Source: a bacterium (lineage in GTDB: Bacteria; Myxococcota_A; UBA9160; UBA4427). Taken from it: a stretch of DNA of 64,000 bases. The position numbers and the translations under genes are program-made. Positions 42,143-49,598 of the stretch are shown in pieces. The stretch's first letter is position 1; each line of letters opens with the position of its first letter. The stretch is taken from positions 124,001-188,000 of the forward strand of contig JANSYR010000005.1 of the NCBI GenBank assembly GCA_024742285.1. Direction: 5' to 3'. Under the pieces are notes generated by a model that was not told the origin of the DNA, made no database searches, and worked only from the letters and a program-made list of their open reading frames with translations.

Positions 42143-43129
42143 ATGAGCGACAAGAAGAAAGAGGCCCTCGAGGCCGAGATCCGCAGCTATGTCGGCAAGC
42201 CGATCGGCCCGGCCGTCACGGGCCGCGATCCGGTGAACGAGCCGATGATCCGCCAGTGGTGCGACGCGATGGGGGAGACTCATCCCGCGTACCTCGACGC
42301 CGCCGCCTCGGGCGCGACCGTGCACGGGGAGATCGTGGCGCCGCCCACCATGCTCCAGGCCTGGGTCATGGAAGGCTGGGAGATGCACGAGGGCTACGAC
42401 GAGCCGAAGAACGAGCAGCATCGCCTCCACAAGCTGCTGAACGACAACGGCTATACGGGTGTCCTCGGGACCAATACCGAGGAGAACTACACCCGGTACC
42501 TGAAGCTCGGCGAGACGGTCACCGCGCTCACCGTGATCGACTCGATCTCCGAGGAGAAGGCGACCGGCGCCGGGATCGGGTACTTCATCACGACGGTCAC
42601 GACGTTCACGAACCAGGACGGCGAAGACCTCGGCAACATGAGCTTCCGTGTGCTGCGTTTCAAGCCGGCGGACGGCGGCGCGTCGCAGGCCGCGAGCGAC
42701 AGCGGCGGCGAGGCCGCGGTCGCGCAGAAGCCGACCCGGATCAAGCCGCCGATGGGGCACGACAACGGCTGGTGGTGGGAGAAGGTCGCGGAAGGCGATT
42801 GCCTCCCGATCCAGCGCTGCGGGAGCTGCGGCAAGCTCCGACATCCTCCGCGCCCGATGTGCGACGCGTGCGGCAGCCAGGAGTGGGACTCGATCGAGGC
42901 GAGCGGCAAGGCGACGCTCCATACCTTCACGGTCATCCACTACCCGCAGTTCCCCGGCTACGAGTACCCGATCATCTCCGCGATCGTGGACCTCGAAGAG
43001 GGTGAGCGGATGGCGTCGACGATCGTCGACTGCAAGCCGGAGGACGTCTCGATCGGCATGGCCCTCGAGATGGTGATCCAGGAAGACGAGGACGGGTTCA
43101 AGATTCCGTTCTTCAAGCCGGCGTCGTAG
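42143..43129 (+). CDS. chsH2: ChsH2-like MaoC-DUF35 fusion (steroid side-chain hydratase subunit)
   Basis: 328 aa. N-terminal hotdog domain (about 1-180): QWCDAMGETHPAYLDAAASG, VAPPTMLQAW. The C-terminal DUF35 domain has a zinc ribbon CGSCGKLRHPPRPMCDACGS (about 225-244) and an OB fold. Exactly this fusion is ChsH2 of Mycobacterium tuberculosis, which joins ChsH1 (next gene, 43149) to make the enoyl-CoA hydratase for the last side-chain step and docks onto Ltp2 (43624). DUF35 is the part that contacts the aldolase. Family knowledge recalled, not searched. TAGAAT at 42064-42069 may be its -10. Symbol by homology of architecture. Confidence 0.85.
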   Translation: MSDKKKEALEAEIRSYVGKPIGPAVTGRDPVNEPMIRQWCDAMGETHPAYLDAAASGATVHGEIVAPPTMLQAWVMEGWEMHEGYDEPKNEQHRLHKLLNDNGYTGVLGTNTEENYTRYLKLGETVTALTVIDSISEEKATGAGIGYFITTVTTFTNQDGEDLGNMSFRVLRFKPADGGASQAASDSGGEAAVAQKPTRIKPPMGHDNGWWWEKVAEGDCLPIQRCGSCGKLRHPPRPMCDACGSQEWDSIEASGKATLHTFTVIHYPQFPGYEYPIISAIVDLEEGERMASTIVDCKPEDVSIGMALEMVIQEDEDGFKIPFFKPAS

Positions 43130-43148
43130 GGCCAGGGAGAGAACGACG

Positions 43149-43559
43149 ATGCAGAAGACGTACAAGGCGAGTGAGCTCGAAGTGGGCCAGGCGCTCCCGG
43201 ATCTCGACTTCGAGACGACGGCGACGGTGGTGGCGGGCGGTGCGCTCGCGAGCCGGGACTACACGCCGGTCCACCACGACAAGGCGGCCGCGGTCTCCCA
43301 GGGGCTGCCCGACATCTTCATGAACATCCTCACGACGCAGGGCATCTGCTCGAGCTACGTGACCGATTGGGCGGGACCCGACGCGATCGTGACCTCCGTG
43401 AAGACGAAGCTCGGCGGACCCAACATGCCCGGGGACACGCTCAAGATCCGCGGCAAGGTGGTCCGGGCCGAAGGCCACGATGCCGACATCGAGGTGAACG
43501 GGAACAACGCGTGGGGCAACCACGTGACCGCGACTTTCTCCGTCCGCCTGCCCGAATAG
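43149..43559 (+). CDS. chsH1: ChsH1-like MaoC hydratase subunit
   Basis: 136 aa single hotdog. The catalytic hydratase motif is SRDYTPVHHDKAAA (Asp37, His42/43), and LPDIFMNILTTQG follows. In the actinobacterial ChsH1-ChsH2 heteromer, ChsH1 holds the active Asp/His pair and hydrates 3-oxo-4,17-pregnadiene-20-carboxyl-CoA. The complementary DUF35 fusion lies 19 bp upstream, and the aldolase 64 bp downstream, the same order as the known operon. Family and context agree. The presence in a non-actinobacterial-looking window is notable. Symbol from context. Confidence 0.85.
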   Translation: MQKTYKASELEVGQALPDLDFETTATVVAGGALASRDYTPVHHDKAAAVSQGLPDIFMNILTTQGICSSYVTDWAGPDAIVTSVKTKLGGPNMPGDTLKIRGKVVRAEGHDADIEVNGNNAWGNHVTATFSVRLPE

Positions 43560-43623
43560 TCCGACCGACTGCTCTGCCACCGTCACGTAGCCACGCGACG
43601 AGCGACTCCGAGAAGAAGAAGAC

Positions 43624-44790
43624 ATGCCCACGACACTCCACAACGAAGCTGCGGTCGCCGGAATCGGTCAGACCGCGTACACGAAGAATTCCGGGGTCTC
43701 CGAGCTCAGCCTGGCGACGGAATGCGTCCGCAAGGCGATCGACGACGCGGGGATCGAGCCCTCCGAGGTCGACGGCCTCGTGACGTACACGATGGACTCG
43801 AGCGACGAGGTCGAAGTCGCGCGGACCGTCGGGATCGGCGACATGACCTTCTGGAGCCAGGTGAACTACGGCGGTGGTGCCGCGGTCGGACTGGTGGCCC
43901 ACGCGGCGATGGCGGTCGCGACCGGGGCGGCGAAGAACGTCGTCGTCTATCGCGCGCTCAACGGTCGTTCGGGGCAGCGAATGGGGCAGGGCGTCTCGGG
44001 GAGCATCATCTCGAGCGACCTGATCCACTGGTCCTGGTACATGCCCTTCGGACTGCTCACGCCGGCCTCCTGGATCGCGCTCCAGGCCCAGCTCTACATG
44101 CACAAATACGGGGCGACGTCGGAACACCTCGCCCACGTCGCGATCACCCAACGCAAGCACGCGCAGAACAACCCGAACGCGGCCATGTACGGCAAGCCGA
44201 TGACCATGGACGACTACATGAACTCGCGCATGATCTGCGAGCCGCTCCGCCTCTTCGACTGTTGTCAGGAGGACGACGGCGGCTGTGCGCTCCTGATCAC
44301 GTCGCCGGAGCGCGCGAAGGACATGAAGCAGAAGCCGGCGGTGATCCGCGGCGTGACCCAGGCCTCCTTCGAGGGCCAGGAGCAGATGACGAGCTTCTAT
44401 CGCGACGATCTCGCGGCGCTGCCGGAGATGGAGCTCGCGGCCCAGCGCGTCTACGAGATGAGCGGCCTTTCCGCGAAGGACATCGACGCCGCCTGCCTCT
44501 ACGACGCCTTCACGCCGGAGATCCTGATGCAGCTCGAGGCCTTCGGCTTCTGCGGCAAGGGCGAGGCGAAGGACTTCGTGACCGAGGACTCGCTCACGAT
44601 CGGCGGCGCGCTCCCGAACAACACCCACGGCGGCCTCCTCTCCGAGGCCTACATGCACGGCGTGAACAACCTCGCCGAAGGCGTGCGCCTGATCCGCGGT
44701 GAGAGCTGCAACCAGCCCGACGGCGTCGAGCACGTGCTGGTGACGAGCGGCGTCGGCGTGCCGACCGGCGCCGTGATCTTCGGCGAGTAA
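43624..44790 (+). CDS. ltp2: Ltp2-like aldolase (thiolase-fold lipid-transfer protein)
   Basis: 388 aa, thiolase fold. The nucleophilic Cys of thiolases is replaced: the motif reads VNYGGGAAVGLVAH. CLYDAFTPEILMQLEAFG (Tyr about 292) and NNTHGGLLSEAYMHGVNN (Tyr about 343) correspond to the two catalytic Tyr of Ltp2 retro-aldolases (Tyr294 and Tyr344 in Thermomonospora, recalled). Ltp2 cleaves 17-hydroxy-pregnene carboxyl-CoA into androstenedione and propionyl-CoA. Together with ChsH1 and ChsH2 it forms one complex. It has the initial SLATECVRKAIDDAGI typical of SCP-x/thiolases. Converges with an SDR gene 18 bp on. Confidence 0.85.
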   Translation: MPTTLHNEAAVAGIGQTAYTKNSGVSELSLATECVRKAIDDAGIEPSEVDGLVTYTMDSSDEVEVARTVGIGDMTFWSQVNYGGGAAVGLVAHAAMAVATGAAKNVVVYRALNGRSGQRMGQGVSGSIISSDLIHWSWYMPFGLLTPASWIALQAQLYMHKYGATSEHLAHVAITQRKHAQNNPNAAMYGKPMTMDDYMNSRMICEPLRLFDCCQEDDGGCALLITSPERAKDMKQKPAVIRGVTQASFEGQEQMTSFYRDDLAALPEMELAAQRVYEMSGLSAKDIDAACLYDAFTPEILMQLEAFGFCGKGEAKDFVTEDSLTIGGALPNNTHGGLLSEAYMHGVNNLAEGVRLIRGESCNQPDGVEHVLVTSGVGVPTGAVIFGE

Positions 44791-44808
44791 CGGGCGGTCG
44801 CGCGGGCG

Positions 44809-45660
44809 CTACCGGAGCTTCGCGGCGTCGCTCTCGCGCGGGGAGCCGACGCGCGTCTTGCCGTCGCACAGGAAGACGTCGCGGCGGAGCTCTTCGAGGA
44901 TCGGCGTGCAGAGCGTGATTCGCGCCGTGAGCTTCGGGTCGCGGGTCGTGCAGAGCGCGAGGCTCGCTTCCGCCATCGCTTCCCGACTCTCGGCGACCGC
45001 GAGGGCCTCGTCCGGAACGACGCCGAGCGCCTCCGTCCCTTCGGTCGGAACCGCGCCGACGGGGGCCATCGAATTCACCCAGATCCCGTCCTTGTGGACG
45101 GCCGCGGCGAGGCCTGCCGTGAATCGCTCGAGGGCCGCCTTGGTCGAGCCGTAGAGGATCGAGAGCGCGTCGAAGTCCTTGAACGTGTCCGCGGTCGGCC
45201 GGTCCGACGTCGCAGAGGAGATGTTCAGGATCCAGCCCTCGCGGCGTTCCTGCATGCCCGGGACGACGAGCTGGGACAGGCGCCAGGGGGCGAAGAAGTT
45301 GATGTCGTTCGCGACGCGGAAGCGCTTCTCGCTCGTCTTCGTGAAGGGCAGGTAGAAGGCGGCCGCGGCGTTGTTCACGAGGACGTCGATCGATCCGAGT
45401 TCCCGCTCCGTCTGCTCGACGATCGCGTCGAGGCACGACGGGTCGGCGAGGTCTCCGACGATCGGGATGGCCGTTCCGCCCAGCGCCTCGATCGCCTTCG
45501 CGGTTTCGAGGAGGCTCCCGTCCAGATGGTCGTGCTGATCGAGCGTCCGCGCGGTGATCGCGACCTTCGCCCCTTCGGCGCCGAAGCGCTTCGCGATTGC
45601 GGCACCGATTCCCCGGCTCGCTCCGGTGACGAGTGCGACGCGTCCTTCGAGCTGTCCCAT
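44809..45660 (-). CDS. SDR family oxidoreductase
   Basis: 283 aa from MGQLEGRVALVTG (ATG 45658-45660), which has GGAGGA six bases upstream; an ATG 12 bases further up has no site. Motifs: TGASRGIGAAIA, NNAAAAF, ISSATSD and YGSTK. The C-terminal region (TLCTPILEELRRDVFLCDGKTRV) is longer than in most SDRs and lacks the usual VDGG end. It is likely a hydroxysteroid or sugar-alcohol dehydrogenase with altered C-terminus. It is separated by 23 bp from the nitronate-monooxygenase-like gene on the same strand, which precedes it. Confidence 0.82.
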   Translation of the reverse strand: MGQLEGRVALVTGASRGIGAAIAKRFGAEGAKVAITARTLDQHDHLDGSLLETAKAIEALGGTAIPIVGDLADPSCLDAIVEQTERELGSIDVLVNNAAAAFYLPFTKTSEKRFRVANDINFFAPWRLSQLVVPGMQERREGWILNISSATSDRPTADTFKDFDALSILYGSTKAALERFTAGLAAAVHKDGIWVNSMAPVGAVPTEGTEALGVVPDEALAVAESREAMAEASLALCTTRDPKLTARITLCTPILEELRRDVFLCDGKTRVGSPRESDAAKLR

Positions 45661-45683
45661 GTCTTCCTCCATTCCTCCGTGGG

Positions 45684-46649
45684 CTAGTCGACCAGCGGCG
45701 AGAGGCCCGAGATCACGGCCTCCGCTTCGCGCATCGTCCGGTCGACGATCTCCCGGCAGGAGAGGATGTCGTCGATCGCACCTGCGCCCTGGCCGCAGGG
45801 CATCGCGTGTCGGTCACGCTCGATCCCCTCGGTCTGTCCGCCGAGGGCCGCCATCACGCCGGCCCGGGACGAAGCGTACATCTGCTCCGGGAAGCGCTGG
45901 ATCCCTTCCGGGTGACGCTCCTGCTCCTCGACGTAGGCGTTCGTGATCACCCGCATCGGCTTGCCCGAGTAGCAGCGCGTGACGGTCGTGCCGTCGCTCC
46001 CGGTTTCCCCGATCGCTTTCTTGTACGCCTCGCCGGCGCGGGCCTCGTGGGAGGCGATGAAGCGGGTGCCCATCCAGACGCCCTGCGCGCCGAAGGCGAG
46101 GCAGGCGGCGAGCCCGCGTCCGTCGACGATGCTGCCGGCGCCGAGGACCGGGATGTCGACCGCGTCCACGACCTGCGGGATGAGGGCCATGCCCGCCACG
46201 CGCCCGGTATGGCCGCCCGCCTCCGTGCCCTGGGCGATCACGACGTCGCAGCCCGCTTCCTGGGCGGCGACGGCGTGGCTGACCTTGCCGCACATGCTCA
46301 TCACGAGCAGCCCCGCGTCGTGGAGCTTGTCGACCGCGGGGCCGGGGACGCCGAGACCCGCGATGAAGGCCTTCGCGCCGCCTTCGATGATCACGTCGAT
46401 CGACTCCATCATCTGGTCGGGGAGCGCGGCGAGCAGGTCGACGCCGAAGGGCTTGTCGGTCTGCTCGCGGACGCGGCGCATCTCCTCGCGGATTCCGTCG
46501 GGCGATTCGGCCGCCATCCCGAGGGTTCCGAAGCCGCCGGCCTCCGAGACCGCCGCGCACACGTCGGCGTAGGCGACGCCGCCCATACCCGCGAGGCAGA
46601 TGGGGACTTCGATGTCGAGGAGATCGCAGAGGGGGGTCTTGATCGGCAC
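45684..46649 (-). CDS. Nitronate monooxygenase-like FMN enzyme (possibly IpdC-like)
   Basis: 321 aa, TIM-barrel. FMN and catalytic motifs include VICLAGMGGVAYADV, VVIAQGTEAGGHTG (about 145-158) and LGAGSIVDGRGLAA. These define the 2-nitropropane dioxygenase family. In steroid catabolism IpdC (Rv3553) is a member that acts on ring C/D CoA intermediates rather than nitronates. Its location beside the ChsH2-ChsH1-Ltp2 genes makes that role worth testing. The evidence for it is context only. It starts 23 bp before the SDR start in the same direction and is divergent from DUF1330. Confidence 0.8.
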   Translation of the reverse strand: MPIKTPLCDLLDIEVPICLAGMGGVAYADVCAAVSEAGGFGTLGMAAESPDGIREEMRRVREQTDKPFGVDLLAALPDQMMESIDVIIEGGAKAFIAGLGVPGPAVDKLHDAGLLVMSMCGKVSHAVAAQEAGCDVVIAQGTEAGGHTGRVAGMALIPQVVDAVDIPVLGAGSIVDGRGLAACLAFGAQGVWMGTRFIASHEARAGEAYKKAIGETGSDGTTVTRCYSGKPMRVITNAYVEEQERHPEGIQRFPEQMYASSRAGVMAALGGQTEGIERDRHAMPCGQGAGAIDDILSCREIVDRTMREAEAVISGLSPLVD

Positions 46650-46771
46650 GAATCCACGGTATCGCAGGGGGACTCCCGCGGTCAGGGGCGGCCCTTACCC
46701 CGCTTCGCGCTTCTGATACGCTCGACCGGGCCGTCGCGACGCTTCGCGGCGCATCTCGTACGGAGACCGAC

Positions 46772-47206
46772 ATGCCTGCCAGCCAGCCCCGCCCGGAACA
46801 GATCGAAGCCCTCGCGAAGAACCATCCCGAAGGCGATCTCTACATGCTGAACCTGCTGAAGTTCCGGGACGAGGCGGTCTACGCGGACGGTCGCGAGACG
46901 GATCTGACGGGACAGCAGGCGTACATGCTCTACGGCGCCGCGGTCCAGAAGATCATCGAGGGCTTCGGTGGCGGGCTGCTTTTCGGGGGCGCCGCGAACG
47001 AGCTGGTGATCGGCGACGGCGAGCTCGAGTGGGACTGGGTCGGGATCATGCGATACCCGAGCTTCGAGGCTTTCGCGAAGATGACCGCGAGCGAGGAATA
47101 CCAGGCGATCCACGTCCACCGTGACGCCGGCCTCGAGCACCAGGTCCTGATCAACTGCCTGGATGCCGCGCAGTCGATCGCGCGACTGCAGGCGGCGAGC
47201 GCGTGA
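46772..47206 (+). CDS. DUF1330 domain protein (dimeric ferredoxin-like barrel)
   Basis: 144 aa. The start PEGDLYMLNLLKFRDEAVYAD and VGIMRYPSFEAFAKMTASEEYQAI are typical of DUF1330, a small alpha+beta barrel with two repeats often found near oxidoreductases. It has no known enzymatic activity; some members bind small aromatic-like ligands. It overlaps the Baeyer-Villiger monooxygenase by 4 bp (GTGA), so the two are made together. A -10-like TACGCT lies at 46717-46722. Confidence 0.82.
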   Translation: MPASQPRPEQIEALAKNHPEGDLYMLNLLKFRDEAVYADGRETDLTGQQAYMLYGAAVQKIIEGFGGGLLFGGAANELVIGDGELEWDWVGIMRYPSFEAFAKMTASEEYQAIHVHRDAGLEHQVLINCLDAAQSIARLQAASA

Positions 47207-49086
47207 GCGGGGCGGCGGTCGACAGGGCCTTCCTCGAGCGCGCGGTCGAAGCGGCGGACCTGAACGCCCTGCGAACGGCGCTCTTCCAGACGACCGGCGA
47301 CGATCGGCTCTCGGCCTTCGGTCCGGTCGCCGGGCTCGACGAGGCGGAGCAGGCACGCCTGCGCACGGTCTGTCTCGATCTCCTCGACGGCGATCGCAGC
47401 GGTTGGCAGAAGCGCGTGCCCGACGACGACGAGTTGCTCGCGCTGATGGACATGACCCTCGGTGTCCCGACGAAGCCGGGGCATTTCGAGATTCGCAAGC
47501 GGTGGCTCAACTTCGAGCCCTATCCCTTCTCGTTCGTGCCCGAGAGCGGGAAGCCCGAGGTTCCCGAGGGCTTCGAGGTCGCGATCATCGGCGCCGGGTT
47601 CAGCGGCGTAGCGATGGCGATCCAGCTCGACCAGCTCGGGATTCCGTACACGATCTTCGAGCGGCGCGACGAGCTCGGCGGGACCTGGAGCTTCAATCAG
47701 TATCCGGATATCCGCGTCGACACGATGACGCTGACCTATGAGCTCTGTCTCGAGAAGCCGCATCCCTGGAGCGAGTACTTCGCGCGGGGGGCGGAGGTCC
47801 GCTCGTACCTCGAGGAAGTCGCGGAACGACACGGGGTCACGCCGCGGGTGCGCCTCGGCCATGCGCTCGAGTCGGCGACCTTCGACGAAGCGACGTCGCG
47901 CTGGAAGCTCGACTTCTCCCTCGCCGACGGTTCCCGCTTCGAGCACGAGGCGAACGTCGTGGTCAGCGCCGCCGGTCTCTTCTCGACCCCGACGACGCCG
48001 GATCTGCCGGGCAAGGAGAGCTTCGAAGGCGAGATCCTCCACCCGACCCAGTGGACGAGCCAGCACAGCGCCGTCGGCAAGCGGGTCGCGGTCATCGGGA
48101 ACGGCTCGACGGGTGTGCAGCTGCTCGCCCCGATCGCCGAGGACGCCGACCGGACCCTCGTTTTCCAGCGCACGCCGCAGTGGATCAGCCCGCGCCCGGG
48201 CTACGGAGAGCCCATCACGGACGAGAAACGCTGGCTCCTCGACCATCTTCCCGGCTATTGGAACTGGTACCGCTACAGCGCCATCATCGGTCTATTCACC
48301 TGGCACGAGGACTTCCTGATTCCCGATCCCGAATGGGAAGCGCAGGGTGGACACATCACGCAGAAGAGCCAGGAGCTCCAGGGGCTGCTGCTCGACTACA
48401 TCAAGAGCCAGATCGGGGACCGACCCGACCTGCTCGAGAAGCTCGTGCCCGATCACGCGCCCATGGTTCGCCGCCCGGTCGTGGACAACGGCTGGTACCG
48501 GGCGCTCACCCGCGACGACGTCGAGCTCGTGACCGAGGGGATCGCCCGTTTCACGCCGACCGGGGTCGAGACCGAAGACGGCAAGCACCACGAGGTCGAC
48601 CTCGTCATCGTCGCCACGGGATACGCGGTCGATCACTACCTGTGGCCGGCGGAGTACGCAGGCGAGGGCGGGCAGAACCTACGAGACTACTGGGCGCCGG
48701 AGAGCCCGAAGGCCTACCTGGGGCTCATGGTCCCGCACTTCCCGAACCTCTTCATCATGTACGGGCCCAACTCGCAGCCGGCTTCCGGCGGCGTCGGGCT
48801 GACGGCCTGGATGCAGGTCTGGTCGGCCTATGCGGCGCAGTGCTTGTGCCGCATGTTCGAAGAGGGCCACTCGCAGGTCGCCGTTCGCGAGGAGGCGTTC
48901 CTCGACTACAACGAGAAGCTCGACGCCGAAGCCTCGGGCCTGGCCTTCCTGACCGACACGGGTTCCGTGGCGAAGAACTACTACGTCGACGCTTCGGGAC
49001 ACCTGCTCGTGAACACGCCCTTCGAGGTCGCCGACCTCTACCCGATGTTGAAGGCGCCGGATCCCGACGAGGTCGAATTCCGGTAG
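47203..49086 (+). CDS. Baeyer-Villiger monooxygenase, HAPMO-like
   Basis: 627 aa from the GTG at 47203. It has a non-conserved N-terminal extension of about 115 residues like 4-hydroxyacetophenone monooxygenase. FAD site GAGFSG (130-135), the BVMO fingerprint FEGEILHPTQW (around 276-286), and NADPH site IGNGSTG (about 298-304). Such flavoproteins insert oxygen next to a ketone, making an ester or lactone. A steroid C17 or C20 ketone is a reasonable substrate given the neighbours, but aromatic ketones fit HAPMO-like enzymes as well. Coupled to the DUF1330 gene. Converges with the universal stress protein. Confidence 0.88.
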   Translation: MSGAAVDRAFLERAVEAADLNALRTALFQTTGDDRLSAFGPVAGLDEAEQARLRTVCLDLLDGDRSGWQKRVPDDDELLALMDMTLGVPTKPGHFEIRKRWLNFEPYPFSFVPESGKPEVPEGFEVAIIGAGFSGVAMAIQLDQLGIPYTIFERRDELGGTWSFNQYPDIRVDTMTLTYELCLEKPHPWSEYFARGAEVRSYLEEVAERHGVTPRVRLGHALESATFDEATSRWKLDFSLADGSRFEHEANVVVSAAGLFSTPTTPDLPGKESFEGEILHPTQWTSQHSAVGKRVAVIGNGSTGVQLLAPIAEDADRTLVFQRTPQWISPRPGYGEPITDEKRWLLDHLPGYWNWYRYSAIIGLFTWHEDFLIPDPEWEAQGGHITQKSQELQGLLLDYIKSQIGDRPDLLEKLVPDHAPMVRRPVVDNGWYRALTRDDVELVTEGIARFTPTGVETEDGKHHEVDLVIVATGYAVDHYLWPAEYAGEGGQNLRDYWAPESPKAYLGLMVPHFPNLFIMYGPNSQPASGGVGLTAWMQVWSAYAAQCLCRMFEEGHSQVAVREEAFLDYNEKLDAEASGLAFLTDTGSVAKNYYVDASGHLLVNTPFEVADLYPMLKAPDPDEVEFR

Positions 49087-49095
49087 CGCACTCCC

Positions 49096-49542
49096 TCAGT
49101 GAGCGGGGACGGTCAGGACCGGGCAGGGCGCGCTTCGCACGACCCGGTCCGCCACGCTGCCCATTGCCATGTGCTTGAGGCCCGTGAGGCCGCGGGTGCC
49201 CATGACGATGAGGTCGGCGCCGCGTCGCTCCGCCTCTTCGGTGATCGCCTGGAATGCGGGTCGGTCGATCGCGACCCCGATCGCGTCGATGCCCTCGTCG
49301 GCGATCGCCTTGGCGGCGTTCTCGGTCTGGATCGAGGCCTGCTCGGAGATCGACTTGAAGAAGCCCTCCGGCAGGACGTAGCCGCCCGCCATCGCCGGCG
49401 AGGCGATCGGGATCTCGATGTTGTAGGCGTGGACCAGGACGAGCTTGGCGTCGAAGTGCTTCGCGAGCTCCGCCGCGTGCTCGACGGCGGCTTCCGCGCC
49501 TTCCGAGAAATCCGTGGCGACGACGATCGTCTGGTATCCCAT
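49096..49542 (-). CDS. Universal stress protein (UspA family), single domain
   Basis: 148 aa from the ATG at 49540-49542 (GGAGG just upstream). MGYQTIVVATDFSEGAEAAVEHA then the ATP-binding loop GTRGLTGLKHMAMGSVADRVV (G-2x-G-9x-G-S) and the end SAPCPVLTV. It is a cytoplasmic nucleotide-binding stress protein. The 40-residue insert with YNIEIPIASPAMAGGYVLPEG is typical of the longer Usp subgroup. It stands alone; a tandem Usp is at 51963. Confidence 0.87.
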   Translation of the reverse strand: MGYQTIVVATDFSEGAEAAVEHAAELAKHFDAKLVLVHAYNIEIPIASPAMAGGYVLPEGFFKSISEQASIQTENAAKAIADEGIDAIGVAIDRPAFQAITEEAERRGADLIVMGTRGLTGLKHMAMGSVADRVVRSAPCPVLTVPAH

Positions 49543-49598
49543 GTTCGTACCTCCTGGCGGTGGTCGCGTGCGGCATGCGCTCGCGCCACGGCACCGTT

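Noticed and set aside
42143-43559. Ordinary FAS-type MaoC pair
   Set aside because: The C-terminal DUF35 zinc ribbon and the following Cys-less thiolase specify the ChsH1-ChsH2-Ltp2 arrangement instead.
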